This document shows, piece by piece, positions 53,901-62,969 of a DNA stretch of 64,000 nt. The stretch lies in the NCBI GenBank assembly GCA_965279135.1, contig OZ257133.1:806001-870000 (forward strand), given 5' to 3'. Each line of letters opens with the position of its first letter. Position 1 is the first letter of the stretch. Both the position numbers and the translations under genes were made by a program. Below the pieces are notes generated by a model. It was not told where the DNA came from and ran no database searches. It was given only the letters and a program-made list of their open reading frames with translations. The DNA is from Croceimicrobium sp965279135. Its GTDB lineage: Bacteria; Bacteroidota; Bacteroidia; Flavobacteriales; Schleiferiaceae.

Positions 53901-55631
53901 TTAACCTAAGAACTTCCCTAGTACCCGTCGGAGCTCTGATATCTCAATAGGCTTCGATAGGAAATCATCCATTCCTGCTTCTAAGGCTTTCTGTTTACTT
54001 TCCGCAAAAGCATCAGCCGTTAAGGCAACCACGGCTGTCCTATCACTTAGCTTATTCGCTTCATAATCGCGCCACTCTTCTATGGTTCTAATACCATCCT
54101 TAATTGGCATTTGTACATCAAGGAAGACTAAATCGTATTCCTTCACTCTAAGTTTTTCAAGGGCCAATTGGCCATTACTTACCATATCCAGTTCAGGCTC
54201 GAATTTCTCTAGCATTTTTTGGAGCACCAGTTGATTCATCAAATTGTCCTCTGCCACCAGAATTTTCTTTCCCTCTACCACAGATAGGTCTTTCGACCAA
54301 GAGGCATTTCGGTCGCTATTCTCCTTATGGTTGGGATCGAATTTGAAAGGCATTTCAAAAATGAATCTGCTGCCTTTTCCTTGTTCACTCTCCACCCAAA
54401 TGTTTCCGCCCTGACCTTCGATAAACTTCTTAGTAATAGTTAATCCGAGACCGGTGCCTCCATATTTACGAGTAGTATCGTCTCCTTCCTGGGAGAAGCT
54501 CTCAAACACCTTGTCAATCTTATCCTCAGCAATGCCAATACCGGTATCCTCTACGGTGAATCGAATTTTCAGATTATTATCTGCCTTATCTAAGAGCTCA
54601 ATGATGATGTGAATATGTCCTTCACTGGTGAATTTCATCGCATTGCCTACCAGATTCAGAAATATCTGATTCAGTTTAACGCGATCCCCTTCTAATATTC
54701 TGGGAATACCCGGATCGGGAAGGGTCTTTAAGGTTATACCTAACTCATTGGCTCTGAATTCAAAAGTCTGTTGAACCCCTTGCATTAAATGTCGAAAATT
54801 GAAGGGTATGGACTCGAAGGTGATTTTCCCCGCTTCAATTTTAGAGAAGTCCAGAACTTCATTAATGATGCCGAGCAAACTGTCGGCAGAGTATTTCATG
54901 GAATTTAAATAGTGAGCCTGCGAATTATTATGATCCTCATTCATAAGGATATTAGTTAGCCCAATAATCGCATTTAGTGGCGTACGAATTTCATGGCTAA
55001 TTTTCGAGAGGAACTCAGATTTTGCTGAGGTTGCTTTTTGGGCGATATCTCTGGCTTCAATAAGCTCTAATCGATACTTCTCGCTCTCGGTGATGTCCAG
55101 TGAATAGCCAATGAACATTTCAATTTCATCATTATCCGAGAATAGCGGAAGCAATCTCCTTAGGTAGTAAAAAGTACGGTCATTTCTTTCAATCTTCTCC
55201 GTCCACTCGGTTAGCTTCAGGCTAGTCCTGACCTCTTGATAGCGAGAGGCTCGTTCCTGAGCAAATTCCAGGGGAAGATTACGACGTTTAACATAGTCAA
55301 AATCGTTTTTACCAATTAGCCATTCCCTAATTTCCGGATCCTTTACTGCACTCTTTGAAATGAAGATATAGCGCTGATTTTGATCCGCCACAATGATTTC
55401 CGCGGGAACCTGATTCAGTATGGTTTCGTAAAAATTACGTTGCTCTTTTACTTCTCGCGCTCGCTCCGATACCTTTTGTTCCAGACTCCGGTTGAGTTCC
55501 TGAAGCTCAATGTTTGTTTTATAAAGCTCAAGGGCTCGATCTTCTAAAAGCTTCTCTGCTTCTTTCCTGGCCTTTTTTTCCCTGTCAAGAGCTCTACTGA
55601 GTATACGGGTTTGTTTTTCGAGGTCTTCCAC
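53901..55631 (-). CDS. Hybrid histidine kinase paired with H-NOX
   Basis: A 576-residue cytosolic kinase with a GTG start at 55631, directly adjacent to the H-NOX stop. An N-terminal coiled coil (1-68) and PAS domain (~69-185) precede HisKA with H213 (FLSKISHEIRTPLNAI), an HATPase with N330 (NLVGNAMKF), DTGIGI and GGTGLGL, and a C-terminal receiver with ILVAEDN and D505 (VFLDVQMP). No membrane helix is seen. NO-bound H-NOX typically inhibits such HahK-type kinases. Confidence 0.93.
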   Translation of the reverse strand: MEDLEKQTRILSRALDREKKARKEAEKLLEDRALELYKTNIELQELNRSLEQKVSERAREVKEQRNFYETILNQVPAEIIVADQNQRYIFISKSAVKDPEIREWLIGKNDFDYVKRRNLPLEFAQERASRYQEVRTSLKLTEWTEKIERNDRTFYYLRRLLPLFSDNDEIEMFIGYSLDITESEKYRLELIEARDIAQKATSAKSEFLSKISHEIRTPLNAIIGLTNILMNEDHNNSQAHYLNSMKYSADSLLGIINEVLDFSKIEAGKITFESIPFNFRHLMQGVQQTFEFRANELGITLKTLPDPGIPRILEGDRVKLNQIFLNLVGNAMKFTSEGHIHIIIELLDKADNNLKIRFTVEDTGIGIAEDKIDKVFESFSQEGDDTTRKYGGTGLGLTITKKFIEGQGGNIWVESEQGKGSRFIFEMPFKFDPNHKENSDRNASWSKDLSVVEGKKILVAEDNLMNQLVLQKMLEKFEPELDMVSNGQLALEKLRVKEYDLVFLDVQMPIKDGIRTIEEWRDYEANKLSDRTAVVALTADAFAESKQKALEAGMDDFLSKPIEISELRRVLGKFLG

Positions 55632-56162
55632 TTAGGATAGTTTAAATTTCACCTCGCTCCCATCTTCATTTAGAAATTCGGTTTCAATATTAATCTCGGT
55701 ATTGAACTTCTCTGCTGCGGCTTCAATAAGACCAATTGCAAGGTCTGACATTTTCCGTTCAGACTTATAGATCATGGTCATTTTATCATCCTCTCTAAAA
55801 GTTTCAAATCTTGGTAATTCAGCATCGGGGTAAAGCTTTTTTACCTCCACGTGAATGTGATTATCAATTTGCTCCAATAGATCAAAGGGATGCTTTACTT
55901 CTGCAAAGAAACCTGGGTAATTGCGGTAGAAGGTTTTAAATAGATGATGCCCAAAAAGGTTCAATAAATTGGGAATTGCGATATCGGTCATTTCACTTAG
56001 GCGCACTACCATGGAGACCATTTCTGTGTGCGGGTAAGTGCCTACTGCGGTATAGCTTCCGCCAGAGGGAAGGTTTGTGCTCTCAATTAAATCGTCTACA
56101 GTTTCTAATCCGAATTTTTCCTCAACCAAATCCATAAATTCCGAAAACACAATTCCTTTCAT
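55632..56162 (-). CDS. H-NOX heme nitric-oxide sensor
   Basis: A 176-residue heme protein. The probable proximal histidine is H104 in NHIHVEVKKLYPDAELPRF, and the heme-propionate motif YxSxR is present as Y132-K-S134-E-R136 (IYKSERKMSDLAIG). The N-terminal MKGIVFSEFMDLVEEKFG is characteristic. It has no distal Tyr that I can identify, which would favour NO over O2 binding; that needs an alignment. The downstream kinase starts with no gap. Confidence 0.92.
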   Translation of the reverse strand: MKGIVFSEFMDLVEEKFGLETVDDLIESTNLPSGGSYTAVGTYPHTEMVSMVVRLSEMTDIAIPNLLNLFGHHLFKTFYRNYPGFFAEVKHPFDLLEQIDNHIHVEVKKLYPDAELPRFETFREDDKMTMIYKSERKMSDLAIGLIEAAAEKFNTEINIETEFLNEDGSEVKFKLS

Positions 56163-56361
56163 ACCGCATTATTTTAAAAGCAATTTAGAAATAATTCCAT
56201 CAAATTTATAATCGAAAAATGTCTAATCAGCACTGTTTATAGGACTTTAGAACTAAGTATTAGCCGCAATTGTAGCTAAGTAATTCAAAGAGAATGACTA
56301 CCATTGATATTTATTTTTAGGTCTTTTGTACCTTCTACTAGTATCCAAACCAAAGCCCAAC
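56163..56361. other. Divergent intergenic region, H-NOX / bestrophin
   Basis: This ~200-base gap must hold the promoters for the H-NOX pair (leftward) and the bestrophin gene (rightward). It is A/T rich; I see no clear TAnnTTTG at suitable spacing on either strand. Confidence 0.4.
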
Positions 56362-57384
56362 ATGATCATTACCAAGAACTTCTCCTTTCGGAGAGTAGTA
56401 CAATTTTCCGGACATCACCTTCCCTGGCTTACCGCCTGGATGACTATTGTAGTGCTACTATTTGAGTACAATTCTCATCATTGGATGTTTATTCCCTGGT
56501 TACCGGTTTCCATAATCGGTACTGCAGTTGCCTTTTATGTAGGATTTAAAAACAATAGCGCCTACGACCGAATGTGGGAAGCTCGTAAAATTTGGGGCGC
56601 CATAGTAAACAGCAGCAGATCCTGGTCGAGTATGGTTTTAAACTTCATTACTGAGGCTTCGGATGATCAGGATTCAGAACCCTGGCACCGACGCTTGGTT
56701 TACCGCCATATTGCCTGGCTGTATGCCTTACGTAGCCAACTCCTGGTTAGTACTCCCTGGGAGCATTCCAATCAAAAGGGTATGGTGGGGATTTATGCTC
56801 GTCGGTATCAGAAGCATTTTGGAGTAGGCTTAGTGGATGACGAGGTGACCAAAATTGAATTGAGTCATTTTCTCCCCGGCGAAGAATATCAATCCCTAAT
56901 TGACGCTAAGAATACCGCTACCCAAATCATATATCAACAGGGTCGTGATTTGAAACGGCTTTATGAGCAGGGGATGATTGATGACTTTCGACATATGGAA
57001 TTACAAAAGCTGCTCAATGAGCTATATGACCACCAGGGAAAATGTGAACGTATTAAGAAGTTTCCGCTTCCCCGTCAATATGCCAACATGAGTTTCATTT
57101 TTGTAGGGATCTTTATCTTTCTCTTGCCTTTTGGGTTGATTCCCGCATTCTCTGAATTTGGTACCATTGGGACCTGGATGTCAATTCCCTTTTTAGTTTT
57201 GGTGGGCTGGCTTTATATGGTGATGGAGTTAGTGGGAGATTATTCCGAAAACCCTTTTCAGGGGATGGCCAATGATATTCCGATGCTTTCACTTTGTCGT
57301 ACCATCGAAATTGATCTTCTGGAGATGCTGGGTGAAGAAGAACTGCCACCACCGATAGAGGCACGTAAAGGAATTTTAATGTAA
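56362..57384 (+). CDS. Bestrophin-family anion channel
   Basis: About 340 residues from ATG 56362 (an upstream TTG at 56326 adds 12). It has the bestrophin/UPF0187 pattern: an N-terminal helix pair (WLTAWMTIVVLLFEY, then WLPVSIIGTAVAFYVGFKNNSAYDRMWEARKIWG) with the conserved NNSAYDRMWEARK, and C-terminal helices with LPFGLIP and NPFQGMANDIPM. It probably forms a pentameric chloride or other anion channel in the inner membrane. It is a single gene. Confidence 0.9.
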   Translation: MIITKNFSFRRVVQFSGHHLPWLTAWMTIVVLLFEYNSHHWMFIPWLPVSIIGTAVAFYVGFKNNSAYDRMWEARKIWGAIVNSSRSWSSMVLNFITEASDDQDSEPWHRRLVYRHIAWLYALRSQLLVSTPWEHSNQKGMVGIYARRYQKHFGVGLVDDEVTKIELSHFLPGEEYQSLIDAKNTATQIIYQQGRDLKRLYEQGMIDDFRHMELQKLLNELYDHQGKCERIKKFPLPRQYANMSFIFVGIFIFLLPFGLIPAFSEFGTIGTWMSIPFLVLVGWLYMVMELVGDYSENPFQGMANDIPMLSLCRTIEIDLLEMLGEEELPPPIEARKGILM

Positions 57385-57458
57385 TATGCGGACGCAAATC
57401 ACTAAATAGGATTTAGACTGGGGGGTCTAATTTCAATCAGAAACTGAGGGGCTTTAGG

Positions 57459-59354
57459 ATGACAAATCTTAAGAAGGAGTTTGAACAGATTTTTAGGAAG
57501 AACGATCAGGTTTTCAACTTCATACAGCAGAAAGCGCTGGATGGCATTGCCTTTAGAGAAGTGGGTGGTGAGTCGGAATTTTGGGCCGATACACGATTTT
57601 GGCAGCAGCTAGGGCATAAACCAAAAAAGATAAAAGGAGATCTGGATTTCTGGCATTCCTGCCTTTTACCGGAAGATCAATTTAGGGAGCAGCAAGCTTT
57701 TGACGACTACATTAAAAACCCCGAAAAGGAAAGCTATGATTTAACCTTGCGCTTTTACCATGCGGATGGTGGCTTGATTTGGATGAGGCTAAAAGGTCTG
57801 CTGATTTCCGAAGGTGCAGCAAGACCGGATCGTATGGTTATTGCTTTTAATGAGATTACTGCTTTAAAGAGACAAGAAGAGTTTTTAAGTCGCTCTTCGG
57901 AAATGGCTCGTATCGGCTTTTATGATTGGAATATTCGCAGTAAGAAATTGCATTGGAGTAAGGTAACCAAAGATATACATGCGGTAGCCCCGGATTTCCA
58001 GCCCCAATACCGCACTGCAATAAAGTTTTATAAGGAAGGAAGGTCCCAACAGAAGATCACTGAGCTTATAGATCGGGCTTTGCATTACGCCGAGCCCTTT
58101 GATGAAGTGCTTCAAATCATTGATGCAGAGAATAAGGAAAAATGGGTTAGGGTAATCGGGATACCCGAAATTCAAGATGGAATTGCCCTAAGATTATATG
58201 GCTTGTTTCAGGATATCGACCTACAGATAAGAACGCAAAATGCAACTCGGGCAGAGCGCAGTTTATACCGCCAGGTATTGGAAGGGGCCAATATGGGAGC
58301 ATGGGATTGGGATATTGATTCCGACCATATGACGCTGAACCATAAGGCTGCCAGCATGCTGGGCTATGAATTAGAGGTCATGCGCAGAGAGGGTCAGATT
58401 TACTGGTTTGATCTTATTCATCCCTCAGAGTCTGAAAGAGTTCGGGATGAGCTCCAAAACTATCTGGTAGGTCGATTGGATAGTTTTGAAACAAAATGTC
58501 GCCTGCGTCGTGCGAACGGTCAATATCGTTGGCTCTTGATTACGGGCAAACTGTTTCAACCCGATTTACACTTTGAAAAACCGCGGGTTGTTGGAGTGTG
58601 GAAGGATATCCATTCCGAAAAACAGAAAACCGATTATTACAGCACCTTTATTCAGGAAGCGCCTTTGGCCATCGCCATGCTCGATGCGGATATGCGCTAT
58701 TTGAATTGCTCCAATAAATGGCGCTCTGATTATGGTTTGGAGGAAGTACCTATAATCGGACAGAGTCACTATGATATTTTCCCTGAAATCGGTGAGGAGT
58801 GGAAGCAATTGCATAAGAGATGCTTAAAAGGGGAAACCTTGAGGCGGGAGGAGGACCTCTTTATTCGGCTCGATGGCAGAAAGCAGTGGGTGCGATGGGA
58901 AATTCGTCCCTGGTATGATGAAAATCAGCAGGTTGGAGGGATGATCATTTATACGGAAGATATAAGTACCGAAAAGGCTGCTCAGGAACAACTCCGGAAA
59001 TCACAAAGTGCCTTTGAAGCCAATTTCAGGAATGGGGCCATTGGCATGGCCATTATTGGCAAAGGCGGCGAGTGGTTAGAAGTGAACGATAAGATATGCG
59101 AGATGCTGGGCTATACGGCTCAGGAGTTAAGGAAGCTTACTTTTCAGGACCTCACTTATCCTGAAGATTTACAGAAGGACTTATCTGAGTTGGAAAAGCT
59201 AAACCAGGGTTTAATCCAAAACTATCAGATGGAAAAGAGATATATCCGTAAGGATGGTACACTCTTCCGGGCGATTCTAGGTGCTACCGCTGTCCGAAAC
59301 AAAAGTGGTGAGGTAGAACACTACATCTCTCAAATCATTGAATTTCAGTCTTAA
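57459..59354 (+). CDS. Multi-PAS protein without output domain
   Basis: A 631-residue cytosolic protein of five PAS/PAC units, approximately 30-140, 145-260, 265-390, 395-505 and 515-631. Typical PAC ends recur (MVIAFNEITALKRQEEF, GGMIIYTEDIS, VEHYISQIIEFQ), with signatures such as MLGYELEVMRREGQ and MLGYTAQELRKLTFQDLTYPED. The frame stops right after the last PAS. No histidine kinase, GGDEF or HTH follows in any frame before the next gene. It may sense a ligand and act through a separate partner. Confidence 0.88.
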   Translation: MTNLKKEFEQIFRKNDQVFNFIQQKALDGIAFREVGGESEFWADTRFWQQLGHKPKKIKGDLDFWHSCLLPEDQFREQQAFDDYIKNPEKESYDLTLRFYHADGGLIWMRLKGLLISEGAARPDRMVIAFNEITALKRQEEFLSRSSEMARIGFYDWNIRSKKLHWSKVTKDIHAVAPDFQPQYRTAIKFYKEGRSQQKITELIDRALHYAEPFDEVLQIIDAENKEKWVRVIGIPEIQDGIALRLYGLFQDIDLQIRTQNATRAERSLYRQVLEGANMGAWDWDIDSDHMTLNHKAASMLGYELEVMRREGQIYWFDLIHPSESERVRDELQNYLVGRLDSFETKCRLRRANGQYRWLLITGKLFQPDLHFEKPRVVGVWKDIHSEKQKTDYYSTFIQEAPLAIAMLDADMRYLNCSNKWRSDYGLEEVPIIGQSHYDIFPEIGEEWKQLHKRCLKGETLRREEDLFIRLDGRKQWVRWEIRPWYDENQQVGGMIIYTEDISTEKAAQEQLRKSQSAFEANFRNGAIGMAIIGKGGEWLEVNDKICEMLGYTAQELRKLTFQDLTYPEDLQKDLSELEKLNQGLIQNYQMEKRYIRKDGTLFRAILGATAVRNKSGEVEHYISQIIEFQS

Positions 59355-59430
59355 TTAGAACTGACACGATCAATTTTGTAGCTTTCCAACTATTGAGTTA
59401 GTGCAATCGTCTATGCATTGAATATTGGGA

Positions 59431-60111
59431 ATGAGAAAGCTACTTCTAGTCTGCATATTGATTTTACAAGCCTGTTCCAGTGATGATGATTTTAGTCTCA
59501 AGGAACCCACCGGCTTGAGCATTTCCATGGATTTAAATCGCGAGCTCACTAAATCCGATCGTCTCTACTTTGATGGGGGTAAAATACTGATTTCCAGATT
59601 GCAAATGGAAGGAGATCGGGTGCAGGCCGATGATTATTTCTTCCAGAATGGATATCAGCCTCCCTTACAATTGGCGCTAGACTCGACCATCTTTAATCCC
59701 GAATTGCAATTCGATTTACCTCAAGGAATCTATAACCGGATTGCCATGGAATTTGAAATTCCCTCCGCAAATATTCCTGTGCTGGAGGTTAGGGGTTCAT
59801 TCCAGGATTCTACAAACAATTGGATTCCGCTACTACTCGAGGTGGATAGTTTTGAGCTGTTCCGTCTTCTTGCGGATAATATTGAGGGGGATCGTGAGAT
59901 TGTGATAGACAATCAACTGGGCTATAATGCCTTGGTGAAGTTGAATCCTGTCCATTGGTTTTCGGGAATTAGTATTGAACAGCTTGAAGAGGCAGACCAA
60001 AGTTTACTTTCCGGTCAGATGGGAATCCTAATAAATCGGCAATCCAATTCCGGAATTTTCACTGAAGTAAGTAGTCGTCTGGATGAACTCAATAGCCTTA
60101 CCATCCGATGA
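59431..60111 (+). CDS. Lipoprotein of the ECF sigma operon
   Basis: From ATG 59431 it has lipoprotein leader MRKLLLVCILILQACSS. The mature part (about 210 residues) has GLSISMDLNRELTKSDRLYFDGGKILISRLQMEGDR and a beta-rich body resembling envelope proteins of the DUF4382 kind, though I am not sure of that name. Its stop overlaps the sigma factor start in ATGA at 60108-60111, so the two are coupled. It may be the envelope sensor or target of the sigma system. Confidence 0.7.
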   Translation: MRKLLLVCILILQACSSDDDFSLKEPTGLSISMDLNRELTKSDRLYFDGGKILISRLQMEGDRVQADDYFFQNGYQPPLQLALDSTIFNPELQFDLPQGIYNRIAMEFEIPSANIPVLEVRGSFQDSTNNWIPLLLEVDSFELFRLLADNIEGDREIVIDNQLGYNALVKLNPVHWFSGISIEQLEEADQSLLSGQMGILINRQSNSGIFTEVSSRLDELNSLTIR

Positions 60112-60665
60112 GCGTGGAGCAATTACAGCGGGCGGAGGATAAGGAATTAATTGCTGGTGCTCTTAAGAATAAGAGACCCTATCAGGAAGCACTCTATCGC
60201 AAGTACGCGGATACCATGTATCGCGTGGCCTGGACTTATGCTAAGGATGAAGATGAAGCCAGTGATATTTTACAAGATGGATTTATTAATGTGTTTCGAA
60301 ACCTTAGTAAATACAAGTTTGAGGGTTCATTTGAGGGTTGGATAAGACGCATTATCATTAATAAAGCGCTGGAATACTATCGCGCAAAGCGAAGAAAGGA
60401 AGAAGTAATCCGGGAGTACAGTGAGCATCAAAACACCAGCACCGATGATCTGCTTTCGGGCATTCAGGCTAAGGAGATAGTTGCCCTGGTGAATAAGTTA
60501 CCGGAGAAGGCAGCATTAGTATTAAAACTCTATGCTATTGAGGGCTATGCACACCGTGAGATAGCAGATATGATGGGGATTTCAGAAGGTACCTCGAAGT
60601 CTCAGCTAAATAGAGCAAGAGGGCTTTTAAGAGAGAAATTGAGCAAATTGAATGGCGAATTCTAA
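60108..60665 (+). CDS. ECF-type RNA polymerase sigma factor
   Basis: A 185-residue sigma-70 family protein. Region 2 is visible in YRKYADTMYRVAWTYAKDEDEASDILQDGFINVFRNL and FEGWIRRIIINKALEYYR; region 4 in LPEKAALVLKLYAIEGYAHREIADMMGISEGTSKSQLNRARGLL. It overlaps the lipoprotein by 4 bases and the downstream anti-sigma-like gene by 14, a tight operon. It redirects RNA polymerase, probably to envelope genes. Confidence 0.95.
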   Translation: MSVEQLQRAEDKELIAGALKNKRPYQEALYRKYADTMYRVAWTYAKDEDEASDILQDGFINVFRNLSKYKFEGSFEGWIRRIIINKALEYYRAKRRKEEVIREYSEHQNTSTDDLLSGIQAKEIVALVNKLPEKAALVLKLYAIEGYAHREIADMMGISEGTSKSQLNRARGLLREKLSKLNGEF

Positions 60666-61965
60666 AAAGACAGATAAGAAGATTCGCGAAAGCTTTGAAA
60701 GCACTGCGCCGAAAGCACCCCAGGGAATTTGGGATGCCATGGAGGGGCAATTGCCAGAGGAGAATGCGCTCGACCAGCAGCTTAAAGACGCTTTCGAAAA
60801 GGATTTTAAAGCTGCTCCCGAACAGGTTTGGCAGGGAATTAATCGGCAATTAAGTATAGATCGTGCCTGGGTAGGGATCAATCGCTACTTGAATTGGCAG
60901 ATTGCTTATCGTTGGACGGCAAGAGTAGCTGCCTTAATACTACTATTGATTGGTTTACAATGGTGGTCGGGTTTTAATGAGGAGTCAAATCCCCTCATTC
61001 AAATTGATCTCCGGGAAGAAAGTCAGGAAAGCATTCGCGGAAAAGCAAATACTTTATCGAGAAGAGCTGCTTCAATCCAATCTTCATCGCCTGTTAATCA
61101 AGAAGCCTCTACTAATAGCCAGGGCTCGGCTAACCAGCGATTTGTGAGCATCTCAAACGCAGAAGAAAATGAAGTGGCCGAGGTCAGCAGGGAGGATTTC
61201 TATGTACTGCCCTTAGATTCAATCGAAGAATCACGGATTCAATTATATCCCCGAGAGATAAAGTCAATTAACTTTAATCGACCTATTCTTGGCCTATTTG
61301 CTTTTCATTCAAACCCAGAGGAGGAAACCAAGTCTGAGCAGAAGGCTATCATCAGATCGAACGCAACTTGGGAAGTGGGCTTTGAGTACAGTTTCAATCA
61401 GGATTTTTTAAGCAACAACATTTATCGTGAGAGTCAAGATCCACGTAGCTTGATAAGAGCCAATTCGGTGTATAGTCATAATTATAAGGCATTCCTTCGT
61501 TACAATCCGAATCAGCAATGGTCCTTCTCCCTTAGCTATCAGCCTCAAAGATCTTTTCGGTTGGACTACAATACCTATCGTGAAGGTCAGTTTGTGGCTG
61601 AGGATATGGCACTGGAGTTCCACCGGATCGGTTTAGGCCTGGATCATCGTATTCCGCTTGGCTCAGCTCGCAGTCCATGGTTTTTAAATCTTGGGCTCGA
61701 ACCCTATTATGGACTTCTTAGTAATGCGGAGTATTTGGGAAATGATATAAGTTCTAATTACAGTGACGCCTGGGGAATGGAAATGCGTATTGGTCAAGAA
61801 TGGTCCAGTGGCTCTATGATTTTGGCCTATGGGCTAAAGACGGATTTCAATTTCAACAATGTATTCGTAGGTGATGCGAGGATTCCTGCAAGTTTCGATC
61901 GGACTTTGTATCGATCCTGGGCATTGTTCCTATCCGCTCGATATCGGATCTTCAAGGCCAGATGA
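60652..61965 (+). CDS. Anti-sigma-like protein fused to an outer-membrane barrel-like domain
   Basis: A 437-residue protein. A cytosolic N-terminus has two related motifs (APKAPQGIWDAMEGQLPEE and APEQVWQGINRQLS), then one membrane helix near 83-100 (WTARVAALILLLIGLQWW), a Ser/Asn-rich linker, and a C-terminal region from about 240 with alternating strands (WEVGFEYSFNQDFL, YKAFLRYNPNQQWSFSLSYQP) ending in ALFLSARYRIFKAR, as in small beta-barrels. The start overlaps the sigma gene by 14 bases and the stop overlaps the convergent GNAT gene by 14. The N-terminal part plausibly binds the sigma factor. Confidence 0.72.
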   Translation: MANSKKTDKKIRESFESTAPKAPQGIWDAMEGQLPEENALDQQLKDAFEKDFKAAPEQVWQGINRQLSIDRAWVGINRYLNWQIAYRWTARVAALILLLIGLQWWSGFNEESNPLIQIDLREESQESIRGKANTLSRRAASIQSSSPVNQEASTNSQGSANQRFVSISNAEENEVAEVSREDFYVLPLDSIEESRIQLYPREIKSINFNRPILGLFAFHSNPEEETKSEQKAIIRSNATWEVGFEYSFNQDFLSNNIYRESQDPRSLIRANSVYSHNYKAFLRYNPNQQWSFSLSYQPQRSFRLDYNTYREGQFVAEDMALEFHRIGLGLDHRIPLGSARSPWFLNLGLEPYYGLLSNAEYLGNDISSNYSDAWGMEMRIGQEWSSGSMILAYGLKTDFNFNNVFVGDARIPASFDRTLYRSWALFLSARYRIFKAR

Positions 61966-62419
61966 TGTGAGCTAAGGAGAGGTTTTCAGTTTCAAACCTT
62001 TGACGCCCAATTCTAAATCCTAGCTTTTTATAGAAGGCCGATGGAGAAGGGTAAGCCGTACCATCAGATCGCAGATAACGATCGTGGTCTACCACCCAGC
62101 CGTTGAGCATTTCACTTTCCTGTTGAGCCATTTCCAGCATTTTTCTGCCCCAGCCCAATCCCTGGATATCCCTACTTAGAATCATTGCAAACCAGGGGAG
62201 ATCGTTGCGCTCAAATAGGAACAGCCAGCCTTTATAGGCTCCCTTAGAATCAGTTAAAATGATGTGCTTGAGCGAGCTTAGCTTACCGAGGTATTCACTT
62301 AATTCCTCAGTTGTTCCGTAAGAAACTTGCTTAGGATATTCAGCATTCCAAAGCAATCTGAGGTTCTCTAGTTGTACAGGCTTGAAATTTGAGGGACGAA
62401 TGATTTCGATCCGAGTCAT
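61952..62419 (-). CDS. GNAT-family acetyltransferase
   Basis: A 155-residue protein with the acetyl-CoA loop RDIQGLGWGRKMLEMA (motif A, Q/RxxGxG/A) and a C-terminal SAFYKKLGFR of motif B. The acceptor substrate is unknown. It overlaps the 3' end of the anti-sigma gene by 14 bases and the start of its upstream neighbour's stop by 4, so it is likely co-transcribed with the secreted protein at 62416. Confidence 0.85.
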   Translation of the reverse strand: MTRIEIIRPSNFKPVQLENLRLLWNAEYPKQVSYGTTEELSEYLGKLSSLKHIILTDSKGAYKGWLFLFERNDLPWFAMILSRDIQGLGWGRKMLEMAQQESEMLNGWVVDHDRYLRSDGTAYPSPSAFYKKLGFRIGRQRFETENLSLAHIIWP

Positions 62420-62856
62420 TTTTTTTCGTCCTGACCTAATAGACGAGTCATTAGGAAATTACCCGGGTTTTCCCAGAGAGCTTTGCCCTCAGATACTACC
62501 GCATCGGTGATTTCTACAGCAGATCCCCATAGATTATTGAAGTTACCATCGTTCTCATTGAGGTTGCCATTCCAGTCTTTAGAAGTAACCTCTACCTGAG
62601 GGCAATCCGCTCCGCAGGGACAAGAATCATTATAAGGACTAATTTGAAATTTCCCCTCCAGAACCGCCTCCAGATCATTAAGGACCATTTGGCGAGCGGA
62701 GTTTCTTCCGAAATCAAGACCTCGAAAAACTACTCTGGCCTTAAAAGTCTCGTAGTTGTCACTATTTACACAGAAAAGGTATTCAGCTGCCTGGCCTTGA
62801 GCGAAGTGCCCCAAAAAAAGCAGGCAAAGGAGAAATCCGAAAGACTTAAATGACAT
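62416..62856 (-). CDS. Hypothetical secreted protein with Cys cluster
   Basis: A 146-residue protein with a signal peptide (SFGFLLCLLFLGHFAQGQ). The mature part has YLFCVNSDNYETF and a cysteine cluster DSCPCGADCPQ, which could bind metal or form disulfides. No family is recognised. Its end overlaps the GNAT start by 4 bases. Confidence 0.65.
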   Translation of the reverse strand: MSFKSFGFLLCLLFLGHFAQGQAAEYLFCVNSDNYETFKARVVFRGLDFGRNSARQMVLNDLEAVLEGKFQISPYNDSCPCGADCPQVEVTSKDWNGNLNENDGNFNNLWGSAVEITDAVVSEGKALWENPGNFLMTRLLGQDEKK

Positions 62857-62969
62857 AGTTCCTTTTATCAGTATAAAGATGCAAAATCTATCTGAGGGAC
62901 GAACTATGTTCTATTTTTTGCTGTCATGATTCTTTTAACATCCGACTATCCAATTCAAAATCCTCAGTA

